The position numbers and the translations under genes are program-made. This document shows, piece by piece, positions 1-6,486 of a DNA stretch of 11,888 nt. Below the pieces are notes generated by a model. That model saw only the letters and a list, made by a program, of their open reading frames with translations, did no database searches and was not told the origin of the DNA. The DNA is taken from the NCBI GenBank assembly GCA_018715285.1, contig DVLW01000152.1, forward strand, positions 1-11,888, written 5' to 3'. How positions within the stretch are numbered: position 1 is the stretch's first letter; each line of letters starts with the position of its first letter. The DNA comes from Candidatus Faecivivens stercoripullorum (GTDB taxonomy: Bacteria; Bacillota; Clostridia; Oscillospirales; Ruminococcaceae).

Positions 1-226
1 ACCGCATATATAGGGTACAGAGCTGACCGGACGCCGTATCTTCATATACCTGTACATTGTCCTTGTATTTGTAGTATGCGCTGCGGGAAATACCTACCAT
101 TCGACAGGCTTCCGAAGAGTTTTTCGCCTGCGCCTTGGACAGCAGCCGCTTCGCTTCGATGACCTTCAGAAATACGCTGGGCAGTACATCTGAGCTGACG
201 ACCAGAAACCGTGGCTTATCTTCCAT
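1..226 (-). CDS. pheB: UPF0735 ACT-domain protein (PheB-like), N-terminal part, cut by window edge
   Basis: Reading leftward from an ATG at 226 there is an open frame of 75 codons that runs off the window. The N-terminus (residues about 6-30: RFLVVSSDVLP, then VIEAKRLLSKAQAK) and the helix-turn-helix-like stretch at 36-55 (NSSEACRMVGISRSAYYKYKD) match the opening of the UPF0735 / PheB family of about 145 residues, as I recall it. That family has a short DNA-binding-like segment followed by an ACT (amino-acid-binding) domain; only the beginning of the ACT part (QLCTLYMR) is visible. The B. subtilis member is called PheB; its biochemical role is not settled, and amino-acid-responsive regulation is inference. 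An in-frame ATG at 238 directly abuts AAAGGA, which is too close for a Shine-Dalgarno, so 226 is preferred though its spacing (about 12) is long. A promoter candidate and a strong hairpin precede it. In related bacteria this gene often sits before homoserine dehydrogenase, which cannot be checked here. Confidence 0.82.
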   Translation of the reverse strand, partial: MEDKPRFLVVSSDVLPSVFLKVIEAKRLLSKAQAKNSSEACRMVGISRSAYYKYKDNVQVYEDTASGQLCTLYMR

Positions 227-266
227 GATCTTGACCATTCCTTTCCGTTTTGCCGGATTTGTGCGG

Positions 267-299
267 CATCCGGACGGCAGTCAGACCGCCGCCCGAATG
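267..299 (-). promoter_or_regulatory. Strong leader hairpin ahead of the ACT-domain gene
   Basis: In minus-strand RNA, positions 299-285 pair with 267-281 to give a continuous 15-bp stem with three G-U wobbles and a CUG loop at 284-282. The wobbles would be A-C mismatches in plus-strand RNA, which suggests that the functional transcript is the minus-strand one. No U-tract follows, so it is not an ordinary intrinsic terminator. It could be a 5'-UTR control or stability element, or a copy of a short dispersed palindromic repeat. Confidence 0.6.
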
Positions 300-364
300 G
301 CAGAGAAATGCGTCTGAATATATGAATATAATTCAAACCATTTGCATTATCAGCATGTGCATTG

Positions 365-390
365 TTGATGCGAATAAGTACTCGTATCAA
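365..390. repeat. Imperfect inverted repeat downstream of the promoter candidate
   Basis: TTGATGCGA (365-373) and TCGTATCAA (382-390) are complementary over 8 of 9 positions with an 8-base spacer. The repeat begins about 20 bases after the predicted transcription start of the ACT gene, where an operator could sit. In the minus-strand transcript the single mismatch is A-C, so a DNA operator is as plausible as an RNA hairpin. Confidence 0.35.
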
Positions 391-415
391 AAACATATGT
401 AAATGCGCTAGAGAC

Positions 416-444
416 AATATATCATGGATGGCTATTTTCGGCAA
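416..444 (-). promoter_or_regulatory. Candidate extended -10 promoter for the ACT-domain gene
   Basis: On the minus strand there is a -35-like TTGCCG (444-439), a 17-base spacer and a -10 TATATT (421-416) preceded by TG one base upstream, an extended -10. Transcription would begin near 409 and give a leader of about 180 bases before the ATG at 226. The match is visual; no score was computed. Confidence 0.5.
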
Positions 445-524
445 CCGTCAAAATGAACAAATCTTGAATTTTGCGACCTTTTTCGTCTTTTTGTCAAAAA
501 ACAGTCTCTAAAATACCGGTTATT

Positions 525-1904
525 TCATTTATTAGATTGAATAAATGGACAAGAGCTTGCTCTTTCACTGTATAAATTTCCAGTATGCGATGAAATTTTA
601 TCCGACTCCTGAAGAACGATCTTCTTCAATCGGAAAATTGCCAGGAGATTCGGCAGACACATATAAAAATTCAACAAATCAGAGATTGCCAATACCGTCT
701 GTACCGGAATAATTCCGCCAAAAACGGCTGCACCTAAAAACAGAGCCCGATAAACAAACAGCCCCAGTTTTCCGCCGCCCAGATACCGCAGTGTGCTTTC
801 TCCGCACCAGCTCCAAGTCAGCAGGCTGGAAAAGGCAAACATCAGCGTTGCAATCCCCAAAAATCCCGCTGCACCCTTCCCGAAAACATCCGAAAAGGCC
901 GCCAGTGTCAGCTCTGCACCGTCCAGGCCGCTGTCCAGCCCTACTGTCAGCAAAATCACTGCCGCCGTCATCGTACACATGACCAGTGTATCCAACGCGA
1001 CTTCCGCAACACCCCAAAGCCCTTCTTCGGCCGGATTCCCTTCATCCGAAGCGGCATGAATGATTGGCGCCGAACCAAGCCCGGCCTCATTGGTAAAAAC
1101 ACCCCGGGTAATTCCGCTCCGGAAAGCCCGGCTGGTCATAACCCCAATTATTCCACCAAAAGCAGACCGCGGTGTAAATGCGTCACTGACAATCAGCCCA
1201 AAAAGCTGCGGCAGCAGATGAATCCGCGGCAGGATGACCAACGCAGCTCCAACAAGATAAATTCCGCCCATCAGTGGAACCAGTCTGGCAGAAGCAGCCG
1301 CAATCCGTTTTTTTCCGCCCATCATCACAATACCGGCACAACACGCAATCAATCCGCCGGTAATCAGCTGCGGAAGTCCGAAGGCAGACTCAATTGAATC
1401 TGCCGCCGCGTTGACCTGCGCCAGATTCCCGACACCAAACGATGCCCCAATGCACCCAACCGCAAACACCCAGGACAGTTTTTCACTCCCAAAAGCACGG
1501 CTGATATAGTACATCGGGCCGCCTTCCCTGTCTTTGCTGAAATGCACCGACAGCAGAATCTCCGCATATTTAAGCGACATCCCCAGTATCGCACTGCACC
1601 ACATCCAGAATACCGCACCCGGACCACCACTGGTCAAAGCAGCGGCAACACCGGCGATATTCCCGGTCCCAAGTGTCCCGGCAAGCGCCGCAGCAGAAGC
1701 AGAAAACGAGGAAATCCCTTTTTCTGTGGAAAGCCTCTTACCCTTATCACTGGCAGCGGCTCCGGCAAAAAAACGCCGTAGTGAATAGAACAGCTTTTTC
1801 TGCGGGAAAAAGCGCAGATAAACAGTCATATACCCGCCACTCACGGCAATCGATATGCCAAACAGGGTGAGCAGCAGGTTTTCAGCAGAAATCAGGATGT
1901 TCAA
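525..1904 (-). CDS. AGCS-family amino acid:Na+ (or H+) symporter
   Basis: A 459-residue integral membrane protein of the alanine/glycine:cation symporter (AGCS) family, which imports small amino acids with Na+ or H+ across the plasma membrane. Family signatures are visible: GTGNIAGVA (79-87, the broken first-core-helix substrate site), GGPGAVFWMW (93-102), EGGPMYY (127-133), NEAGLGSAPI (272-281), FAFSSLLTWSWCGE (356-369) and ISDLLNFYMCLPNL (407-420). About ten or eleven hydrophobic segments lie between residue 9 and 425; a polar tail of about 33 residues follows. Length is normal. The start is TTG at 1904, supported by AAGGAGG at 1920-1914, nine bases upstream; the next in-frame ATG is inside the first membrane helix. 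It lies 61 bases after hisE with no terminator seen between, so co-transcription with the his genes is likely. The substrate cannot be read from the sequence: alanine, glycine, glutamine (as reported for B. subtilis AlsT) or another amino acid are possible. Confidence 0.93.
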   Translation of the reverse strand: MNILISAENLLLTLFGISIAVSGGYMTVYLRFFPQKKLFYSLRRFFAGAAASDKGKRLSTEKGISSFSASAAALAGTLGTGNIAGVAAALTSGGPGAVFWMWCSAILGMSLKYAEILLSVHFSKDREGGPMYYISRAFGSEKLSWVFAVGCIGASFGVGNLAQVNAAADSIESAFGLPQLITGGLIACCAGIVMMGGKKRIAAASARLVPLMGGIYLVGAALVILPRIHLLPQLFGLIVSDAFTPRSAFGGIIGVMTSRAFRSGITRGVFTNEAGLGSAPIIHAASDEGNPAEEGLWGVAEVALDTLVMCTMTAAVILLTVGLDSGLDGAELTLAAFSDVFGKGAAGFLGIATLMFAFSSLLTWSWCGESTLRYLGGGKLGLFVYRALFLGAAVFGGIIPVQTVLAISDLLNFYMCLPNLLAIFRLKKIVLQESDKISSHTGNLYSERASSCPFIQSNK

Positions 1905-1954
1905 AAACGCAAGCCTCCTTTTGGAGTCATCTGGTAATGGAATTTGAACATCCT
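1894..1954 (-). promoter_or_regulatory. Inverted repeat enclosing the RBS and start codon of the symporter gene
   Basis: Positions 1894-1905 and 1943-1954 are a perfect 12-bp inverted repeat (AGGATGTTCAAA / TTTGAACATCCT) separated by 37 bases. In the minus-strand mRNA the 3' arm covers the UUG start codon (1904-1902) and the next codons, while the loop carries the AAGGAGG ribosome site. Inside the loop CTCC-AAAA-GGAG (1926-1915) could also pair with the ribosome site. The arrangement suggests translational control of the transporter, or coupling to translation from hisE. Confidence 0.6.
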
Positions 1955-1965
1955 TTTTCTTTCAA

Positions 1966-2295
1966 TCAGGTATTATGGTCAGAAACGTGGAATTTTTTCA
2001 GGTTGCCAATCTTCTGACGGCGTTCTTCCAGTACTGCCTGCACATCTTCCAGCGGCAGTCCACGCTCAGCCATCAGGACAAGCACATGATAAACCAGATC
2101 GCTGATTTCATTTTTCAGTTCGTCATTATCCTGATTCTTGGCAGCGATAATCATTTCCGAGCATTCCTCGCCGCACTTTTTCAGAATCTTATCCAGACCT
2201 TTCTCAAACAGATAGCAGGTATAGGAACCTTCCTGCGGATTATTCTGGCGACCTTTGACAACTTCATACAGCCCAGCAAGGGTATCATTCATCAT
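1966..2295 (-). CDS. hisE: Phosphoribosyl-ATP pyrophosphohydrolase
   Basis: HisE (109 residues) removes pyrophosphate from phosphoribosyl-ATP to give phosphoribosyl-AMP, the second step of histidine synthesis, in the cytoplasm. It has the all-helical MazG-like fold signatures: GSYTCYLFEKGLDKILKKCG (23-42), the metal-binding acidic cluster EECSE (43-47) and EISDLVYH (63-70, with E63 and D66). Length is typical for a free-standing HisE; in many other bacteria it is fused behind HisI. Its ATG overlaps the hisI stop codon (ATGA at 2295-2292), which implies translational coupling. It is the last biosynthetic gene of the operon and is followed after 61 bases by the symporter gene. Confidence 0.97.
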   Translation of the reverse strand: MMNDTLAGLYEVVKGRQNNPQEGSYTCYLFEKGLDKILKKCGEECSEMIIAAKNQDNDELKNEISDLVYHVLVLMAERGLPLEDVQAVLEERRQKIGNLKKFHVSDHNT

Positions 2296-2648
2296 TCCTG
2301 ATCTTCCTTTCCATCATTTTCATCCCAGATTTTACGGAAAAAGCAGCTGTAGCTGCCGGTATGGCAGGCATTGCCCGTCTGATGGACACGCACAAGCAGC
2401 GTATCATTATCACAGTCGGCTGTAATCGAAACAACCTTTTGCAGATGTCCGCTGGTCGCGCCTTTATTCCAGAGTTCCCCTCTCGAACGGCTCCAGAACC
2501 AGGTGTATCCGGTTTCCATCGTCAGCCGCAGGCTTTCCCGGTTCATATATGCCAGCATCAGCACCGTGTCGTTTGAATCCTCCACGACTATCGCCGGAAT
2601 GAGGTCTGACTTTACAAAATACGGTTCAAGATCCATATTTATAACCAT
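2292..2648 (-). CDS. hisI: Phosphoribosyl-AMP cyclohydrolase
   Basis: HisI (118 residues) opens the adenine ring of phosphoribosyl-AMP to give ProFAR. The core motifs are complete: WFWSRSRGELWNKG (50-63), GHLQKV (67-72), the metal-binding DCDND (78-82) and the CHTGSYSC segment (95-102). C79, C95 and C102 are the expected zinc cysteines, and D78, D80 and D82 the expected magnesium aspartates of the family. It is monofunctional: no HisE domain is fused to it. The first ATG at 2648 directly follows GAAAGG with no spacer, while the ATG at 2636 (MDLEPY) has that purine stretch about 12 bases upstream, so the true start may be 2636. It lies 15 bases after hisF and overlaps hisE by four bases. Confidence 0.96.
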   Translation of the reverse strand: MVINMDLEPYFVKSDLIPAIVVEDSNDTVLMLAYMNRESLRLTMETGYTWFWSRSRGELWNKGATSGHLQKVVSITADCDNDTLLVRVHQTGNACHTGSYSCFFRKIWDENDGKEDQE

Positions 2649-2663
2649 CCTTTCTGTTCCCGC

Positions 2664-3422
2664 TTACAGCCGCACCGGAATATTATGCGCGTGCAGATGC
2701 TCTTTAACTTCACCGACCGTCAGCTCACGGTAATGGAACAGTGAAGCGGCAAGCGCAGCATCCGCTCCGGTCTTTTCAAACACTTCCGAAAAATGGTCAA
2801 GCGTTCCGCATCCGCCCGAAGCAATTACCGGAACATTGACAACCTCGCAGACTGCATTCAGAAGCGGCAGGTCAAATCCCGCCTTGGTTCCGTCCGCATC
2901 CATCGAGGTCAACAAGATTTCACCAGCACCCAGTTCACAGGCACGTTTTGCCCACCAGATTGCGTCAATTCCGGTGTCTTTTCGTCCGCCTGCTACATAG
3001 GCGTGCCAGCTGCCGTCCTCCTTCTTCCGTGCGTCAATCGCGACAACCACACACTGACTGCCGAATTTATCGGCTGCCTGTGCAATCAGCTCAGGGTTTT
3101 TGAGCGCAGCGGAATTGACACTGACCTTATCAGCGCCTGCACGAAGCATTGTCGCAAAGTCCTCTATCGTCGAAATACCACCGCCGACGGTCAGCGGAAC
3201 AAATACCTTTTCTGCTGTTCTGCGGACAACATCTGCCATCGTTTTACGGTGTTCGTGGGTAGCGGTGATATCCAGAAAGACAATCTCGTCTGCACCCTGA
3301 CGGTTGTACTCCTCAGCACATTCGACCGGATCGCCGACTTCACGGATACCGACAAAGTTGATTCCCTTGACGACCTTCCCATCCCGGACGTCCAGACAGG
3401 GGATGATTCTTTTATCCAGCAT
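2664..3422 (-). CDS. hisF: Imidazole glycerol phosphate synthase, cyclase subunit
   Basis: HisF (252 residues) is the (beta/alpha)8-barrel subunit that joins ammonia from HisH to PRFAR, yielding imidazole glycerol phosphate and AICAR; AICAR returns to purine synthesis. The two catalytic aspartates are at the family's standard positions, D11 (IPCLDVRDG) and D130 (VVAIDARK). The phosphate-binding loops VGGGIS (79-84), KVSVNSAA (99-106) and the ASGGCGT segment in the C-terminal half are present. Length is normal. It begins six bases after the hisA stop, with AAAGGAG inside the end of hisA serving as ribosome site, so the two homologous barrel genes are translationally close. Confidence 0.98.
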   Translation of the reverse strand: MLDKRIIPCLDVRDGKVVKGINFVGIREVGDPVECAEEYNRQGADEIVFLDITATHEHRKTMADVVRRTAEKVFVPLTVGGGISTIEDFATMLRAGADKVSVNSAALKNPELIAQAADKFGSQCVVVAIDARKKEDGSWHAYVAGGRKDTGIDAIWWAKRACELGAGEILLTSMDADGTKAGFDLPLLNAVCEVVNVPVIASGGCGTLDHFSEVFEKTGADAALAASLFHYRELTVGEVKEHLHAHNIPVRL

Positions 3423-3428
3423 TCCCGC

Positions 3429-4145
3429 TCACTCCTTTGCAACCGACAGTGCTTCTTTCAAAGACAGGGTTCCCTGATAAATCGATTTGCCGCAGATGGC
3501 ACCATACAGTCCCAGTTTTTTTAGGGCATGGATATCCTCAATCGAGGAAATACCGCCGCTTGCAATGATGTTGCACCCGGCTGCTTCGTTAATCTGAGAA
3601 AGCTGGTCAAGATTGGGGCCTGTAAGAGTTCCATCCTTGGAAATGTCGGTATAAATAATGGTTTGGACGCCGACTTCTGTCATCGCACGGGCCAGGTCAA
3701 GGTAGTTTACCTCACTCTTTCCCAGCCAGCCATCAACCGCGACCATCCCGTCACGGGCATCAATTCCGACTGCAATCCGCTCGCCGTATTCCCGAACAGC
3801 AATCCGGACAACCTCCGGCTTTTTGACTGCAACCGACCCCAAAATGACACGGGCAATCCCATGAGAAAGATAATATTCCACCGTCTCAAGGTCACGGATA
3901 CCGCCGCCAACCTCTACTTTCAGCCGGGTTCTGGCAGCGATTTCCAGAAAAACCGGCCGGTTTTTCGGAACCGCGTCCTTTGCACCATCCAGATCGACCA
4001 TGTGCAGCCACTCGGCGCCGTCACGCTCAAAAGATCGTGCCGTTTCCAACGGATTTTCTGCAACTTTATGTACAGTATCAAAATCACCTTTGACCAGACG
4101 GACACAGTTGCCATCCTTGATATCGATTGCGGGAAGAATAATCAT
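3429..4145 (-). CDS. hisA: ProFAR isomerase (phosphoribosylformimino-AICAR-P isomerase)
   Basis: HisA (238 residues) performs the Amadori rearrangement of ProFAR to PRFAR, just before the HisH/HisF step. It is a (beta/alpha)8 barrel homologous to HisF. The catalytic pair is intact: D8 (PAIDIKDG) and D129 (VGIDARDG). Phosphate-binding loops VGGGIRD (79-85) and the IIASGGISS segment in the C-terminal half are clear, as is YTDISKDGTLTGPN. Nothing suggests the dual HisA/TrpF enzyme PriA rather than HisA, although that was judged by eye only. The start overlaps the hisH stop codon (ATGA at 4145-4142). Confidence 0.98.
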   Translation of the reverse strand: MIILPAIDIKDGNCVRLVKGDFDTVHKVAENPLETARSFERDGAEWLHMVDLDGAKDAVPKNRPVFLEIAARTRLKVEVGGGIRDLETVEYYLSHGIARVILGSVAVKKPEVVRIAVREYGERIAVGIDARDGMVAVDGWLGKSEVNYLDLARAMTEVGVQTIIYTDISKDGTLTGPNLDQLSQINEAAGCNIIASGGISSIEDIHALKKLGLYGAICGKSIYQGTLSLKEALSVAKE

Positions 4146-4741
4146 CTTGTCAGCCCTCCAAAGTTTTTCAGAATTGTAAGACCGGTTTCTCCGCTCTTTT
4201 CCGGATGGAACTGTGCGCCGAATACTGTCCCCTTTTCGGTAAGGGCAGGAATTTTGACGCCATAGTCACAGTATGCCGTGACGTTTTCCGGTTCGGTACA
4301 GGCCATATAAGAATGCACAAAGTAAACGCTGCTTCCTTCCGGCACGCCGGCAAGCAGAGGACTCTGTCCGTTCAGTTCCAGATGGTTCCAGCCCATATGC
4401 GGGATTTTATACGGACAGACGATCTTCTCTACCCGACCCGGTATCAGTCCGAGTCCGGAAGTTGTCGTAAACTCGTCGCTCTCGTCAAACAGCATCTGCA
4501 TTCCAAGGCAGATTCCCAAAAATGGCTTTTTGACCGCTTCTTCCCGGATCACTTCAGTCAGCCCGGCTTCCCTCAGCATCCGCATTGCGTCGGGAAACGC
4601 GCCAACTCCCGGAAGAATCAGTCCGTCCGCCTTCCGGATTTCGGATGCGTCACGGGTAATCTGGTTCTCCAGTCCGAGAAAACGCAGGGCATTCTGGACG
4701 CTGAAAAGGTTGCCCGCGCCGTAGTCAATGATTGCGATCAT
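4142..4741 (-). CDS. hisH: Imidazole glycerol phosphate synthase, glutamine amidotransferase subunit
   Basis: HisH (199 residues) is the class I glutaminase partner of HisF: it hydrolyses glutamine and channels ammonia to the HisF barrel. The triad is visible as C78 in GICLGMQ, with H179 and E181 in QFHPEKS. The oxyanion-region motif PGVGAF (44-49) and the HMGWN segment (115-119) are typical. Length is normal. The ATG at 4741 has a strong purine-rich ribosome site (GGGAGAGGGAG), and the 50-base gap to hisB, the widest in the his block, contains a palindrome. The gene overlaps hisA by four bases. Confidence 0.98.
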   Translation of the reverse strand: MIAIIDYGAGNLFSVQNALRFLGLENQITRDASEIRKADGLILPGVGAFPDAMRMLREAGLTEVIREEAVKKPFLGICLGMQMLFDESDEFTTTSGLGLIPGRVEKIVCPYKIPHMGWNHLELNGQSPLLAGVPEGSSVYFVHSYMACTEPENVTAYCDYGVKIPALTEKGTVFGAQFHPEKSGETGLTILKNFGGLTR

Positions 4742-4754
4742 GGTCTCCCTCTCC

Positions 4755-4771
4755 CTTCTGACTGTCAGAAG
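4755..4771. repeat. Perfect palindrome in the hisB-hisH gap
   Basis: CTTCTGACTGTCAGAAG reads as 8-base perfect arms around a single central base, or as a 7-bp RNA stem with a 3-base loop. It lies between the hisB stop (4792) and the hisH ribosome site, immediately ahead of the GGGAGAGGGAG sequence in the transcript. No U-run follows, so it is not a terminator. Possible roles are an mRNA-processing or stability hairpin, an operator for an internal promoter, or translational insulation. Confidence 0.55.
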
Positions 4772-4791
4772 TCATATTTTTCTGCGGCCGT

Positions 4792-5370
4792 TTACAGTAC
4801 CCCTTTGGTACTCAAAACAGCGCCGTCTTTCGGGCGGACAGCCGCTTTCAGGCTGTGCGCCAGGGCTTTGAAAACCGCTTCCGCCTTGTGGTGATCGTTT
4901 TTACCGTACAGCACTCGAGCATGAAGGGTAATTCCGGCGTTATAAGCAAAGCTCCTGAAAAATTCTTCCGCCATCTGGGTATCAAATTCGCCGATCATAT
5001 CCGAAGTAAAGGTGCAGTCCCATACCAGGTAAGGCCGGTTGCTGATATCCAGCGATACAAACCCGAGCGCTTCATCCATCGGGATATAGAAACTGCCGTA
5101 CCGTTCAATCGGACCAGACGCGGACAGCGCCTGCTTAAACGCTGTCCCCAGTACAATGCCGGTATCCTCAATCGTATGATGGCAGTCGACCTCAAGGTCA
5201 CCATCCACCTGAATTGTAAAATCAAATCCGCCGTGAACACAAAGAGCGGTCAGCATGTGGTCAAAAAAACCGATTCCGGTATGGATATTCGTCTGTCCGG
5301 TTCCGTCAAGGTTGACATAAACCGAAATATCGGTTTCCTTCGTCTTACGGGTTATCGTCGCTTCGCGCAT
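4792..5370 (-). CDS. hisB: Imidazoleglycerol-phosphate dehydratase (monofunctional)
   Basis: HisB (192 residues) dehydrates imidazole glycerol phosphate to imidazole acetol phosphate. The manganese-binding histidine/glutamate motifs are complete: GFFDHML (34-40), DCHHTIEDTG (62-71), the DE pair at 99-100 and YGKNDHHKAEA (155-165). The protein is only the dehydratase; the N-terminal HAD phosphatase domain of the E. coli bifunctional HisB is absent, so histidinol phosphate must be dephosphorylated by another protein. The ATG lies three bases after the hisC stop and uses an AAAGGAGGGG ribosome site within the end of hisC. It ends with TAA 50 bases before hisH. Confidence 0.98.
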   Translation of the reverse strand: MREATITRKTKETDISVYVNLDGTGQTNIHTGIGFFDHMLTALCVHGGFDFTIQVDGDLEVDCHHTIEDTGIVLGTAFKQALSASGPIERYGSFYIPMDEALGFVSLDISNRPYLVWDCTFTSDMIGEFDTQMAEEFFRSFAYNAGITLHARVLYGKNDHHKAEAVFKALAHSLKAAVRPKDGAVLSTKGVL

Positions 5371-5373
5371 CGC

Positions 5374-6450
5374 TCACCCCTCCTTTACCGGCATTGATGC
5401 CAGAATCTTTGCAAGGCTTTCCAGCAGTATCCGGTTTTCCTCAGGAGAACCGGTGCTGATGCGCAGATATCCCGGGAATTTGCGGACAGCGATCTGACAG
5501 TCTTTCAGTGCGTCCTGAATCTCAGACGCGAAAAGAGTACGGATGAGAACAAAGTTGGTGACACTCGGATATACCTGCTGGAAAACTGCCGGGAACTGCT
5601 GGGACAACTGATTCAGACCATCTTGCAGCTCGATACGTCCCGCAATCAGCTTTTCCGCGCAATCGTGCAGATAATCCGGTTCGGACAGCACCGCGGCCGC
5701 AACCGTCTGAGGCATCAGTCCAACATTGTATGGAGACTTGACCGCACGCAATGCACGGGTCAGTGTCTTTCCGGCAACCGCAAACCCGACCCGCAGACCG
5801 GCAAGACCAAGCGCCTTGGAACAGGTTTTTAAAATCACCAGATTGTCATACTGGTCAATCTCCGGCAACAGACTCTGATCCCAGAAATCCATATACGCTT
5901 CATCCAGTACAATCAGTGCGTCGGTTCCTTCAACCAGTTTCCGTACCTCTTCCCGAGTGATACCACGTCCGGTCGGGTTGCAGGGATTGGAAAAAATCAT
6001 CATTTTAATGCCGTGTTCCCGAATCATGGCAAGGCTGCGGTCAACATCCAGCCGGAAGTCTTCTTCCTTTGGCTGTACAAAAACCGGATGCTCGCTGAGT
6101 GCGCCATAAAAAGCATACATCGAAAAATCGTCCGATACCGTCAGAACCGGGTCATCTTTTTGCAGCATACAGCCATTGAGAATCGAAATCAACTCGTCTG
6201 AGCCATCCCCAACCGTCAGATAATCGGGCGAAATCCCATAAACCGCCGCGTAGGTTTTACACAGTTCATCGGCTACCGGATCGGGATACCGGTTGAAATC
6301 CAGCTGGGAAACCAGCTTTCCAATCTTTTCCCGGATGGCTGGCGTCAGCGAAAGATAGCTTTCGTTGGCGTCCAGACGGATTTTATAGTCACCCTGAATA
6401 GGTTCGTAGGGTTCCAGATTGCGCACCTTGTCGGATAAAATATAGCCCAT
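5374..6450 (-). CDS. hisC: Histidinol-phosphate aminotransferase
   Basis: HisC (358 residues) is a PLP-dependent fold type I aminotransferase that converts imidazole acetol phosphate and glutamate to histidinol phosphate. Visible features are LDANES (26-31), GDGSDELI (81-88), SNPCNPTG (154-161), DEAYMDF (183-189) with the PLP-contacting D183 and Y186, the Schiff-base lysine K212 in LKTCSKALGLAGLR (207-220), and the C-terminal substrate arginine in YLRISTG. Length is typical. AGGAGGG lies seven bases ahead of the ATG. A 36-base gap separates it from hisD. Relatives act on other aromatic keto acids, but the operon position makes the HisC role secure. Confidence 0.97.
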   Translation of the reverse strand: MGYILSDKVRNLEPYEPIQGDYKIRLDANESYLSLTPAIREKIGKLVSQLDFNRYPDPVADELCKTYAAVYGISPDYLTVGDGSDELISILNGCMLQKDDPVLTVSDDFSMYAFYGALSEHPVFVQPKEEDFRLDVDRSLAMIREHGIKMMIFSNPCNPTGRGITREEVRKLVEGTDALIVLDEAYMDFWDQSLLPEIDQYDNLVILKTCSKALGLAGLRVGFAVAGKTLTRALRAVKSPYNVGLMPQTVAAAVLSEPDYLHDCAEKLIAGRIELQDGLNQLSQQFPAVFQQVYPSVTNFVLIRTLFASEIQDALKDCQIAVRKFPGYLRISTGSPEENRILLESLAKILASMPVKEG

Positions 6451-6486
6451 GTCCTCTCCCTCCTGTTTGTCGATTATGATACCGCT

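Larger units (their letters stand above)
227..524. other. Intergenic region between the transporter gene and the ACT-domain gene
   Basis: This 298-base AT-rich stretch contains no convincing coding sequence. Read on the minus strand it holds, in order: AT-rich imperfect repeats just after the transporter stop (about 480-520) without a GC stem, so no recognisable intrinsic terminator; a promoter candidate (416-444); an imperfect inverted repeat (365-390); and a strong hairpin (267-299) about 40 bases ahead of the ACT gene start. An open frame from 444 to 166 exists but overlaps the ACT gene in another frame, has low-complexity composition and resembles no family I know. Confidence 0.7.

Noticed and set aside
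166..444. Minus-strand open frame of 92 codons ahead of the ACT gene
   Set aside because: It overlaps the ACT gene start in another frame and its translation is unlike any family. The true coding frame here is the partial UPF0735 gene starting at 226.
470..524. Terminator after the symporter gene
   Set aside because: The region has T- and A-rich complementary runs but no GC-rich stem followed by a U-tract, so the end of the transcript could not be assigned.
2793..4265. Two long plus-strand open frames (2793-3524 and 3528-4265, about 244 codons each) antisense to hisF, hisA and hisH
   Set aside because: They are in the register where sense codons TTA, CTA and TCA would be antisense stops. 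This genome uses those codons rarely, so such frames open by composition. The proteins lack recognisable domains, while the minus-strand genes have every catalytic residue. The same register explains the ones at 7417-8487 and 10078-10848.
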